DNA of 64,000 nucleotides from Microbotryum silenes-acaulis (Eukaryota; Basidiomycota; Microbotryomycetes; Microbotryales; Microbotryaceae). Both the position numbers and the translations under genes were made by a program. Under the pieces are notes generated by a model, which saw nothing but the letters and a program-made list of their open reading frames with translations, had not been told where the DNA came from and did no database searches. The DNA lies in the NCBI GenBank assembly GCA_003665825.1, contig QPFY01000013.1:930001-994000 (forward strand), read 5' to 3'. Shown here one piece after another: positions 9,207-19,608 of this stretch (the first letter of the stretch is position 1; the number at the start of each line of letters is the position of its first letter).

Positions 9207-11896
9207 TCAAGCCGAGACATTCCCCGAATCCAGTTCAATCTCCCTGGCTCGTTTCGCAGCACTGGCTTCGTCGTTGTTCCCACTCTCCTCACGAGCATGC
9301 TTGCGAGGAGGTGCGAACCCCAGCGCCCCACCCTCATTCGAGGGTTCCTCGACGACGTTCTCCCTCGGTCTCGCAGCATGTCCGTTCGTAACCTCGACAA
9401 CGGGTGTATAATGCACAGGCATTTGAGCGGGTCGTTTGGTCGTCGTAGGTGACGAAGCAGCACCCGCAGCCGCGATGGCCGAAGCAGCCGCGGCGATCGA
9501 CCCGCCTCGACCTTGGCGGAAGCGAGCGCCGAGTCCACCACCCCGAACGGGCTTGGCCCTCGAGCTCGTCGAGGGCGTCCTCATCAAGTTGGTCGTGGCT
9601 TCTTCGTCGAGGGGCGTCGAGGTTGACGCCGAGGGCAACACCGGTGGGGTCAAAGAAGACGTCGATGCTACTTCGGGAGCGACGGGAGAAATGGGGGGAG
9701 GGACAGCTACGACTTTTGTTTCCTTCGCCGCCTGCGGGGCTGGAGAAGCAGCTTTCGTGGACAGACTTTGCTCGATCGGTTCCGTCTTGGGTTTCGCATC
9801 CACTGCCAAAGGGGAAGGTGACGCAGCAGCTCCAGGACCGGGTGAATTGAGGTGCTCCTCCGTGAAGGTGCCACCGGGGCTCATCTTCCTCACGATTTTG
9901 CGACGACGGTTCTTGTCCTCTTCGGCGATGGGTTCGTAACGGATCGGGACAGGCACGCGACCACGGGACGAAGCGAACTGCCCAGTGTTGGACAGAGCAG
10001 CGGGGACAGCAGCGGGCGATTGCGATCCCTCTACCGCGGCGGGTGTCGTCGGAGCAGCTGAGATCGAAGCAGTGGGGGCAAGGACAGAGGGCCCCAAGGT
10101 GCCGGAAGTGGCATCGACGGGAGCGTCGGGACTGGCGGCGACGGTGACTTCGGGTATAGCGGCAGGGACAGGGGCGGCAGGAGGCATGAGCTCGTCAAGG
10201 AATTGAATGCCATCCTCGCGTATGGGCTTGAGCGAATGCACAAAGATCATGTGCTGGTGGAGATTGTCCTTGCGCGAGAAGGTCTTGTCGCACCCTTCAG
10301 CATCGCAAGGGAAAGCTACGAACAGGAAGGAACAATAATTAGTTCGAGTCCGAAGAGCCGCAACAGCACACGTAAAGAAGACTTGCGCTTGGCACCGATG
10401 TGCACAGCCTTGTAGTGTCGCTTGAGATGCTCGGAGCGCTTGAACGCAGCGTCGCAGCTATCGGCGGGGCAGATGTGCACCTTCTTGATCTTGCCCGTCT
10501 TGGACAAAAGCTTGCCTTCCATCTCGTTCGCGGCCATCGTGCGTCGACCGCGGATGACGGTGTTCTTGTTGAATGGCGTCGTGAGCGCGATGTTGTGGCC
10601 CGCGCTCGGTGCGAGCGTCGGCGTCGACGTCGAAGGTGAACTGGAAGCATCTTCTGACGTGACCTCGGGCTTGACGTCGCCGTTTGCCGGTGCCGTGACG
10701 GCGCGACCAGGGATGCGACCACCGATGCCGGCCTCTCGGAGCCTGTCGTCGACCGCGCTCAAGATGCGCGCCGTCGTCGCGCTCACGCCGCCGGCGACCA
10801 TGGTGCGATCGGCCGTAGCAGCCGAGTAGACGAGCGGATTGTCGACCGCTGGTGGTGGAGCCGTTGAAGTAGAGGGGACCTCGACAGTAGCAACAGGAGC
10901 CGGAACCGGAGCAGCAGTAGCAGAGGAGGTATTGGCAGCCGATGGAGCGGCCGTGGGCATAAGCTTCGCTGCCGAGGGGCGCGACTTGCCGAGCTTCTTG
11001 CCAATGATCTTGGGCGGCGTATCGGAAGCGACAGGTGCGGCGACCGGAGCTGGCTTGGCGACGACAGGTGCGGGAGCAGGTGCAGGTGCAGGCGGAGCTG
11101 GGGCGTCAACGACCATGGAATCGTCCTCGCCTTCGGCATCGGCAAAGGGCGAGGGGCGTCGGTTGAAGACATGCTCGTGGCCCGGGCTGTCGCCTTCGCC
11201 GGCATCGATCGAGGCTCGCCGCGGTACGACCGTCAAGGGTGCCATCGACACAGTCGGATCGTTTGATCGCTGACGACGACCGAGACGCTCTTTGCACGAT
11301 CGGTTCGTGCGCCCATTCCCGACAGCTGCGGCGACGGCGTCCCACGAAGGGCCGTACTTTGCGAAGGCCTCGTCGAGCTTGCGGTCGTCGGCCGGAGTCC
11401 ATTTGACGACGCTGCGTTGATCGGAGGTATCAGGTTGGGTTGACAGAACGGACACGCGACGAGGTCGAGATCCGGCGATCGACTCGGAGACGTTCGAAGT
11501 CGAGGGCGAAGCCTGGACGGGGGCGGGGGCGGGGGGAGCGAACGTCGACGTCGAGGCACTCGCTCCGGGCACGGAGTGGGTCGGAGCTGCAGTGGTGATA
11601 GAGGTTCCTCGTTCATTCGACTCGGTTTCGACACCCTTGGTCGCCGACCCGGAGTGGATCGCGACGCCAGCGGTGGTCGAAGTTGGTATCGGGTCGGTAT
11701 CGGGTTCAAAGGGAGCGTCCTCTTCCGAGTTGGCGCCGGATTGGTTCGCGTCGACGGCCGAGTTCGTTTCCGTGGACGTCGATGATTCCTTCCCAGCCGC
11801 TGTAGAAGCTGAATCGGTTCTCAGTTCAGAGGTGACGGCATTGTTGGCGAGCGCGCGCGCGTCGGCGGCGGAGGTCGCAGCCAGGCTGCCCGACAT
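9207..11896 (-). CDS. Myb/SANT plus tandem C2H2 zinc-finger transcription factor
   Basis: Two exons (11896-10372, 10315-9207) give 877 aa; the 56-nt intron ends ...CTAATTATTG...GTAG. A Myb/SANT repeat sits at about residues 165-210 (KWTPADDRKLDEAFAKYGPS, then a Trp and NRSCKERLGRR). Two adjacent C2H2 fingers lie near residue 500. The first, CPADSCDAAF...HLKRHYKAVH, is in exon 1. The second, CDAEGCDKTFSRKDNLHQH, spans the start of exon 2. The rest is Ala/Pro/Ser/Thr-rich and probably disordered. The combination predicts a nuclear DNA-binding regulator with fingers as the likely base-specific module; targets are unknown. The donor GTGTGC was chosen because it gives PFPCDAEGC in frame; a donor 25 nt earlier (GTGCCA) would also keep frame. 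Confidence 0.85.
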
Positions 11897-13997
11897 CTCT
11901 CAAATTTAGAGTCGAGCGTGGGGCGCGAGCGGGCACGGATGTGATGACGAACGGAGGGTGTTACCAGGTCGAGGACGAAGGGGAATGTAGTGTAGTAGAT
12001 GGCGCAAGCGTCGAGCTCGATCCGATGTACTGGACTCAGGCGTTATCTGTACCAAAGCGTCAAGTGCATGACGGTCCAGGTCAGCCTCGTGTGGGTATGT
12101 ATTGAAAGGGGCTTGACTGGCGGGGGTGAGCGCATTGGTGAACCGGCGTCGTCACCGCCGCCTGACGCAAGCGAGCTCCTCGACCCGGGGTTTCGAGAGC
12201 CCGCCTACTCGCCCGCCCGCTTGCCTGCCGCGCGCGCGCAGGGCGAAAGAAGGAGGGGTGCGGCGACAACGACGACAGGTGACAAACGATCTGATCCGCT
12301 CCGACTTACCTCAGATGACGCGTTCGGGATGCCGCTACCGGTTCGTACACAGAACCAGATGACAGGTTAGTGCCTTGCTCAACCAACTGACCCCTCGGTG
12401 GAGCCATTTTGGGAAGTCCGCAGCCGCAGCAACTCACGATCGGTGGGTGGGTGGTGGGTCAGCGCGAGCAGCAGAGGCGGCGGCGGGGCACAGGCGCGGG
12501 CCGGCGGGAGGCGGCAGGTGCCACGAGCGAGCGAGGGGGCAGAAGCGAAACGGGAACCACCGCGCGAACGGGCGGGCTAGGTCAAGAACTCGGCCTCCTT
12601 GTCAGAAGACTCGAAATTGAGGAGAACGGATCGAATTCGGAGACAGAAAAGGTTTGCGACGAGGCGAAAAGTCACAGGGGCGAGTGGGCGGGTCGAGTCG
12701 AGTCCGAGTTACGACGAGTCGAGGAGGTCGAGTGGAGGGAGGGAGGCCAAGCCGGGTCGGGAGCGTCGAGACTAAAGAGAGACGCAGTCGCTGTCGTCAC
12801 GGAGAGGCTCAGAGCAAGGGGGTAGATTAGAAAAGGGCGCAGTTTTGACCCTTATTCCCACGCGCCGCGCCTGGGCGATCGCGGGGTGGGTGGTGCCTTT
12901 TCAAGCCCGCGGTGTGGAGCGGCCCCAGCCTCGACTCGAGACACACGGGCGCAATGACGAGCTGCATGCTGCACGAGTCGAGCACAACGAAATCAGACGA
13001 CGCAGGGGGCACCTGCTCGGCACCTTGCACCTTGCTGCCGCTTCCGCCGCCGCCGCCTCTGCTGAACCCTGACAGGCCTCACGCCCCGTCACGCCCGCGA
13101 CCGGCCGGCATTCGGGAACACGGCAACAGGTCTCTCACTCTCCCTGCCAGCTGCTACACGTGGGCTATTTAGAAGGTGATGGAAGGGGTGGCGCTGACCG
13201 CTCAAATCCGAACAACAGATGTACTACATCCAGCATTGAACACGTCGTCTTCGACATGATCGCGTTGTTTTGGGGGCGATGCCAGGATGGGCATAAAAGG
13301 GGCTTTAGTGTAGTACATACAGGGGGCAAGTCGCCAACACGGGCCTCGGGGCCGGCTGGCAAGCGGAATCGATCGTTTCTCCGCCGCTTCGACCGCCAGG
13401 AAGGCTTCTCGGCTTCTCGGCACCTTGCACAGTGGCACTGATGATCCCGAGTTTTTAACTGAACTTCTGTTCTTTGAAATCAACGCGCCTTCTGAGAGGC
13501 TCGCACCGATACCTTCTGGCCATAGCTATGGCATCATTCGCAGCGCCTCCGACCGGCGCGAAGGTCGGCTACTAGTTCAGGGGTCGCTCGGCTCATCAGC
13601 TCCCGGAAAAAGACACTTTCAGAGCACGTATCATTGAGTTCTGCAGTAGTTTGTACCCAGAGGTACGGAGGACCGACTTTTGTGGAACTCATTGAGTATT
13701 CACGTGCAAACTCTTTCGTGTACTCGCAACTCGGTCCGAGCTCGTGGCGAAAGCTCTATTTCCGATTCTCACCAGCTCCGATTTTTTCCGCGCGAAAACA
13801 TTCACACCGTTTCAACGCAAATCGAACCTTTCATGCACGTGTCAAATAATGTGTCGCACTGGGCTTGTTTTGCTGAATCTTCAGCGGGGCCGCCGGAGGA
13901 GTCTGCTAACCCCACATCGCCGTGCGACCAGTCTTCCCCATCTCGGACCACGCCTCCCTGACCTTCAACCGATCTGCGCATCCCTCATCATTCAGAT
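11897..13997. other. Long intergenic region without a supported gene
   Basis: 2.1 kb between the divergent Myb-C2H2 factor and the hydrolase gene. Stop-poor frames such as 12409-12825 (+) are compositionally driven (Arg/Gly/Glu-rich) and lack any recognisable motif or splice logic. Short degenerate repeats occur, for example ggcttctc twice at about 13405-13420. It probably holds a long 5' leader and promoter of the transcription factor, as is common for regulators, but no element was identified. Confidence 0.5.
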
Positions 13998-15735
13998 ATG
14001 TCCTTCTCCTCCACCCACGCCGATCGCATCAACGAGGTCCTCAAGTCCTCGACCCAAGACCCCCACAAGGGCATCCCCCGTGTCGTGCTGCTTGTCGCCT
14101 CCTCGGAATCCCCACTCATCTTCTCCTCGAGTGCAGGCTATGCGCAACTCCCCGACTACCCCGCGACGCAAAAAGACTTGGACAAGGCCGAAAAGATCAC
14201 TCCCGACTCGGTGTTTGAGCTCTGGAGTTGTACCAAGCTCGTCACGTCGATCGCGACGTTGCAGTTGATTGAGAAGGGACAGATCGGCCTCGATGACGAT
14301 GTCACCAAGTACCTCCCCGAAGTCAGGGACGCCAAGAAGTACAAGGGGTTAGACAAGGATGGAAAAGCTTTGACGGAGGAACTGAAGACCACGCCCACGA
14401 TCAGGATGCTTCTGTCTCACACTGCTGGGTGAGTGGTCGCTTCCCCGCTTCTTCGTCGGCCTCCGGGTATTCGATTCCGGGCGGAGGGGCGAGGGACACG
14501 TCGACGCTGACCTCTCGAAATCATTCCCTAGACTTACTTATGAGCTCACACCTGCACATGCTGAAGCTCAAAAAGCTCTTGGCCTGCCCAAGGTCTATTC
14601 ACGAGCCTCGTCCAAGGTTCGTTCCTCCGCTCGCAACCCCACTCGTGATGTGTTCGCCGGAGCAGCGTTCGCTGCAAAGTGCTGACTAATGGCCAATCTC
14701 GCGATTATTGCAGGAATCCCTTTTAGCGATGCCATTTATATAGTGAGCGATTTTATGCATGTGTCGGCTTCTGTTGATCTGACAAACAAAGTCGTATTGT
14801 TCCTTTCAATTACAGCGAACCGGGAACGGTCTGGTCGTACGGCACGGCGATCGACTACCTGGCACTCACGATCGAAGCTGTGACGGGTGGGCCGTTGATC
14901 GATTACTTCAAGAATAACATTTTTGGGTATGTCTCTGAGCTTGCTTGCACGTAGCAGCTGCTTTGGTTTCGGGTCCTTGTGCCACCAATGGAAACTGCTG
15001 ACCCCCACCCCACCTCTTCCTTCTCTCGCTTCTAAGACCTCTTGGCATCAGTGACATGTCGTATGTACCCCCATCAAACCGCATCAACATGGCCTACGAT
15101 GATCCTGCCGACCCTTCAGCACCCTGGAAAGCAGGACCTGGCTCGACTCTCAAGGAGAATCGAGGAGGCGCCGGTCTTTTTGGCTCCCCTGCTTCGTACC
15201 TCAAGATCGTCCGAACCCTACTCGGCGACGGTCAACCCCTTTTCCAAAAGACCGAAGCGGTAGAGAAGATGTTCGAGGATCAGACTGCGGGCTCGGAGCG
15301 ATTCCAGACGTCGATGAATCAGTTCATGGCGCTTGGTTCAGACCCGTTCTTCGGCGAAGCCGAGCAGGCCGGACACGGCTTGGGAGGTGCCCTGACCGGG
15401 GCCAAGCATGGGGGAGGGAGATCAAAGGGTACCCTCAGCTGGAGTGGATACTGCGTAAGTGATCATCGATTAACTTGCGTCGGCAGTACGAATCGCGCAC
15501 CTTCTTCGCTCTTTTAAGTGGCGCCGGACTAAATATCTCTTCGCCGTGCCACCCTCAGAACACCTTCTGGGTTGCCGATCGCAACCAAGGTGTCGCCTAC
15601 GTCTTTTTCACCAACTCTACGCCTACCTTTGCCCATCCGAGAATCTTTGGCCTATGGGAGAAGATCGAAAAGGATATCTTCGACGGTGCACTTCATGGTC
15701 GTAGATCCGGCTCGAGGCGGCACGCAACGCTTTGA
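13998..15735 (+). CDS. Beta-lactamase-fold serine hydrolase (class C / esterase-like)
   Basis: Six exons (13998-14428, 14532-14616, 14714-14742, 14816-14926, 15037-15454, 15559-15735) give 416 aa. Exon 3 is only 29 nt. The catalytic SxxK motif is visible as SCTK (about residue 74). The family block LLSHTAGLTYEL spans intron 1. The YxN-position block reads EPGTVWSYGTAIDYLALTIE across introns 3 and 4, and a Gly-rich HGLGGALTG segment lies near the third active-site element. Fungal members are cytosolic or secreted esterases, transesterases or peptidases with LovD/EstB-like chemistry, rarely true beta-lactamases. No signal peptide is seen. The substrate cannot be predicted; no biosynthetic cluster neighbours are present. 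Confidence 0.9.
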
Positions 15736-16099
15736 GTGGGGGAGGGTACTCTTAGAAGATGTTTGGTTGATGCAAAATGATACATATTTATTTTTAAGAT
15801 TCTGACGACAGACAGTGTTCTGTCTGCCGAACCGCGCCTACCGATCAAGCTACGATGCACGCGAGCTCGAAACAGGCATGTGAAAATTTATCCAGACATC
15901 GGTACTCAAAAACACGATGTACAGCAGCGATATCTGGTAACTATCGGGGTAGAGAGCGAAGATGCGCTCTCCCCATATGTGATCGGCGTGGCAACGACAA
16001 AAGGAGCGTTGTCGCGCTTCCGGGCCCGACGCCGTCCGTCATCGCCCCGGGCCGCTCCATCGCCGGCCGCTCTCCGTCTGACCAGACCACTCTCTCCTA
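15736..16099. other. Intergenic, tandem genes
   Basis: 364 bases between the hydrolase and the first SANT-like gene. It contains a perfect 7-bp hairpin with a 4-nt loop at 15809-15826 (cagacag / ctgtctg) just after the hydrolase stop. The significance of the hairpin is unknown. Confidence 0.5.
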
Positions 16100-17295
16100 A
16101 TGTTCCCAATCAGTGCATGCCGGATGGATGAAATTTACGAGGGTAAGAGTCTGACTTCATTCTTCCGCCGCGATCGTGTCGGCTGACATTAAGTCACTTC
16201 CGTACGTCATAGCCGAGTCGATGTGGGGAAACGAGGCAGCGCCGCGGCCCCGCGCGACCTCCGAAACCCGAGCGCTATTTGAGCTCCAGGCTCAAGATAT
16301 CGAGCAAGGGATGCCGAGCTATCCCTATGAGCCAGTGTCGATGTATGAACCAAGTCAAAACGTCGCTTCTGCATCCGTGTCCGAACACATGTTTGCCGAC
16401 CACGACGACTCCTTGAGAGCAGCAGCGGCGGCGCCAAACTGTAAACTCTCGGACGCGACCTCGAGCCCAGCCCCACCTCAACCGTGGACCGAAGACGAAG
16501 ACTTCAGCCTCATCTATGCAACTTTAATTCATGGTGAAACGAACTGGGAACGTGTCATGAGCGAACAAGCGGTCGATATTGTCAATCCGGCGCAAGGGCA
16601 CACTGAAGGGGAATTTCCGATCAAGTATCTTCCTGCTTTGCGAGAACGACGCTCGACGGAAGAGGCAACGTCGAGGTGGACGACTTATTGGAGCTCGCGA
16701 TTCGTCAAGATTGAAGGTGAGATTAAGTTTCGGTGTCCCAATTGACGCTGCCACACAAACACCCACGTATGTCCCTCCAATAGGTCACAACTACCGCTTC
16801 TCTGACTTGTTCGCTCGCTCGCAAGAAGTCGCGGGAGATGGTTTGAACCACCTGTATCGCGACGTCGACATGTACATGCCATCTCGACCTTCCGGGTCGT
16901 CGCTTAGTTCGTCTTCCTCAGCGTCACTCGCACCGATCTCAAATTTCAGCTCCGGCTCAGGGGACTCCGGAGCGGGACCTGGCTTTGCTCCAACCTTTCG
17001 AGCTCGCTCGAAGTCACTGGGCACCATCGACGCCATCGACGCTCCCCTCACGATCTCAGAAAGCCCATCCACGTCCTCTGCAAACAGCGCACCAGTCCTC
17101 GTCCCTGCGTCCCCTCGACTTCGAACGGCGCTCGGTCCTTTGGGCGAAGGAGCTCGTGAGCGCCGACAGGGGTTCGGTCGTCATTCACCACTTTCATCAT
17201 CGTCGCTCAAACAAATTATTTGTGGATACGACGAGGAAAAGCCGGTTTCCTCGACTAAAGGCGAAGAGGAGAATCAACCCGCAATGTGCGGCTGA
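16100..17295 (+). CDS. SANT-like domain protein A (uncharacterised)
   Basis: Proposed exons 16100-16142, 16213-16716 and 16784-17295 give 352 aa. The first ATG (16100) or an in-frame ATG at 16124 could start it; 16221 is the fallback if exon 1 is wrong. Intron 1 has GTAAGA...CTGAC...TAG ends. The diagnostic block is PWTEDEDFSLIYATLIHGE at about residue 110, followed by NWERVMSEQA, LPALRERRSTEEATSRW and a W-rich end. It resembles a Myb/SANT three-helix unit with regularly spaced tryptophans. Ser-rich, probably disordered sequence follows. The same block and the same phase-1 intron just after it occur in the gene at 19609-21659, so the two are paralogues. A chromatin or DNA-binding role is inferred from the SANT-like pattern only. 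Confidence 0.65.
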
Positions 17296-18449
17296 ATCTG
17301 GCTGATACAAGCCAGTGGAGGGACGTCGGTGTCGGCATTGCGATTTTCGAAATCTTCTTCGTTCGCGGGAGACTTGCAGCTCACGACACTCCTTCGCACT
17401 TTCAAACCAGATCATACGATTTTTCTTTAGATTATTTAGGCAACCAGTACTCGGTCTCCACCCTACTCACCTGTCCGACTTTGACTGACAAAGCCTCTTC
17501 CCTCCCCAATCTCGCCTCTCCCGACTTCAGTCGTATTCGATCCCGTAAAACCGCTCGCTTCATCATCCCTAACACCCGTCCCTTTGATCCGACTTGCTTC
17601 ACTGAAATCCATCAAGAATCGAAGCGGACGTCGAAGAAAGATCTGGTTGCTGTTTTGAAGGCGAAGAATGGCTCTACACCTTCGACTCCGACCTTCATCT
17701 CGCATATCCTTTCGCCCGATCATGATCGTGTCCATCGAGCAGAAGCTCACCCTCAATTTCAGAAGTGGGTATCGCACCATCCTGGCCCATCAACACCTCA
17801 TCTCAACTACCTAAATACGTTCCCACAGAAATCACCACGGCGTCGCTCGCCGCTCCAACCTTCGCCCTCTCACCGCCGGCGTTATCAGTATTGGGCGACG
17901 TTTCTCACAAACCGAATGTCGATCGAGCACGGCGTGCTCGAAGACCTCGGTGAGCGTGCTCGAAGACGATCTCCCGAAGTTCGTCGGGCTGCAAAAAAGT
18001 CTTGCTAAAGTAATACAGCGAACGAACAGGCGTCTCAATTGAGGTGAAGCGGTCTGAGTTGGAGATGGGTTCGCCTGAACGAGTCGAGTGCTTGGGGCAG
18101 GGGCCGAACGAAAGAAGGAGCAAAAAATGTTGGCCGAAAGCCAGCATGATGAGCTGAAAAAGGTGCAATGCAGTACGCAAAGTATTCACGGTACAAAATC
18201 GCTGAAGCGCTTACAGATTGCCAAGCGGCATCAGAGAACTCTTCGGGAATCCAGGCTCCTCCAACCAAGAGGTCCCCGCACCCCCACAGCACCCCCACAT
18301 CACGTCGACATGCGCGGCGAGCGGTCGCGACTTGCCCTGCTTCGGCCCTCGGGCAGAGACATCGGAGCGGCGGGGTTTGAAAAGGAGTCTCGTCTATGGG
18401 AAATAATGGTTGAACTTGACTCCAAAGCCTCATCAACATTCTTCATCCT
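17296..18449. other. Coding-like stretch of unresolved structure
   Basis: Between SANT-like gene A and the small minus-strand gene, the plus strand at about 17419-17781 reads as balanced, codon-biased protein (for example RFIIPNTRPFDPTCF, then KDLVAVLKAKNGSTP). It has no in-frame ATG, and a plausible intron follows (17766-17828, GTGGGT...CCCACAG). Three different joins after that intron stay open until 17953-18008. I could not fix a start or frame. It may be exons of an unrecognised gene, a decayed copy, or a 3' extension of gene A. 18010-18449 shows nothing further. Confidence 0.3.
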
Positions 18450-18951
18450 TCAGTTTGAGGTCGAGGTTGAGATCTCATCCTTATCCACTTGGTGTCGTTC
18501 AATCATGCGAGGACTAGCGTCATCATTGAGCTCCTCGTTCTCAGCTCGAGCTCCCTCGCCGGTGAGATGCGTGTCATACCGATCATGGCTCAAGTCATCC
18601 TTAGCTTGTTGCGCTGTTTCAACTGAATCTCACCAAGTCAAGACACTGTCTGCTCACATGGTTCTGTGTGATGACCTTGTCCTCCGTCTTGCGTCCTTGA
18701 CCTGCTTTGTCGACGCGCGGCTCCGGGTCATTCGTCGAGACCCCTCGGACGATGTCGTTGACGATCGACCCTCTTCATGTACCCCTCTCCACCCATATCT
18801 TGACAGTCTTGGATCACACACAACATAGATGACCATATGTGTATTGTTCACTGAACCATCTGCTCGCTGAGTGCGTCCTATCTGTAATCACGGGCCAGAG
18901 CAGCGTCTCATTCGCCTGAACTTCGACAGGGGTATTCAGGTAAGCAGCCAT
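18450..18951 (-). CDS. Small spliced protein of unknown function
   Basis: Three proposed exons (18951-18834, 18770-18702, 18622-18450) give a hydrophilic 119-aa protein. It starts MAAYLNTPVEVQANETLLW, continues with a Trp/Arg segment (VITDRTHSASRWFSEQYTY) and ends in an acidic tail (AENEELNDDASP, then a Ser/Thr-rich end). Frames are kept across both junctions and codon use resembles neighbouring genes, which is the main support. The donors (GTCATC, GTCAAG) are weaker than usual here, so exact borders are uncertain. No signal peptide, membrane helix or known domain is visible, and I do not recognise the family. It lies antisense between the two SANT-like paralogues. Confidence 0.42.
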
Positions 18952-19608
18952 TCAGCTCGTCCAGCTCAATGAGATGCCATCTGAGGTATGAGACCTACAC
19001 CGGCAAATGCCTGGGAGAATTATTATCTCTATAGTAAGATATAATCCTTGTTCCGCCCCATATGATCGTGCGTCATCGAGCATAATGGTGCCCCCCCTCC
19101 TGAATCGCTCATGATCCATCTCGAGCTCGCCGCAGCAGCACCGAGCTCTAGTAAGCTAATTCGGCCGCTGAGTTCACCTACTCCACTATTCACTGCACGC
19201 TACTGACGATTGTTATGTGTTTCAGTGAAAACGAAGAACAACTTTCTGGGCGAGATCTGTCGGAGACTTAGGAGGTTGATCGGATCACGGGCCGAGGAGT
19301 CGATCCGATCTCGACTGGGCGATTTCACAAGTCGAGCCCAAGCAGGAATCTTGCGCCTTCGAGTGGTATTCTTTGGTATTATGCAATATTAGCGCCACTC
19401 TACAACATCATTGCTTTGAATGAATAAGACAATGAAAAAGTGAAGCGTATAAGCTACTACATCACAACTAACTGCGGTCATAACCGCGTTCACCGAAGAC
19501 CACGACTGCGGTTCCAACGGCAGTAGGGAGCTCAGTGCATGCATCCAGTTGGTGCGACGCGCTCGTTTTTGACTTTGGACACCTTACCCCACCTATGGCG
19601 GCCACGAG
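18952..19608. promoter_or_regulatory. Divergent intergenic region
   Basis: 657 bases between the start of the small minus-strand gene and the proposed start of SANT-like gene B. It should hold both promoters. No motif was recognised. Confidence 0.4.

Noticed and set aside
9436..11273. Long plus-strand frames (9436-9939, 10422-10829, 10839-11273) opposite the Myb-C2H2 gene
   Set aside because: Ala/Gly/Val-rich antisense shadows of a low-complexity coding region; no motif or independent splice support.
12409..12825. 138-codon plus-strand frame in the long intergenic gap
   Set aside because: Arg/Gly/Glu-biased, no ATG-context or domain support, and likely a product of GC skew.
15809..15826. 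Perfect 7-bp hairpin after the hydrolase gene, with a D-arm-like sequence on the other strand
   Set aside because: No tRNA cloverleaf can be drawn and hairpin terminators are not expected for a eukaryotic protein gene; kept only as a note.
16176..16220. Extended N-terminus of SANT-like protein A from position 16176
   Set aside because: The codon there is GTG, not ATG; a spliced exon at 16100-16142 or the ATG at 16221 is more credible.
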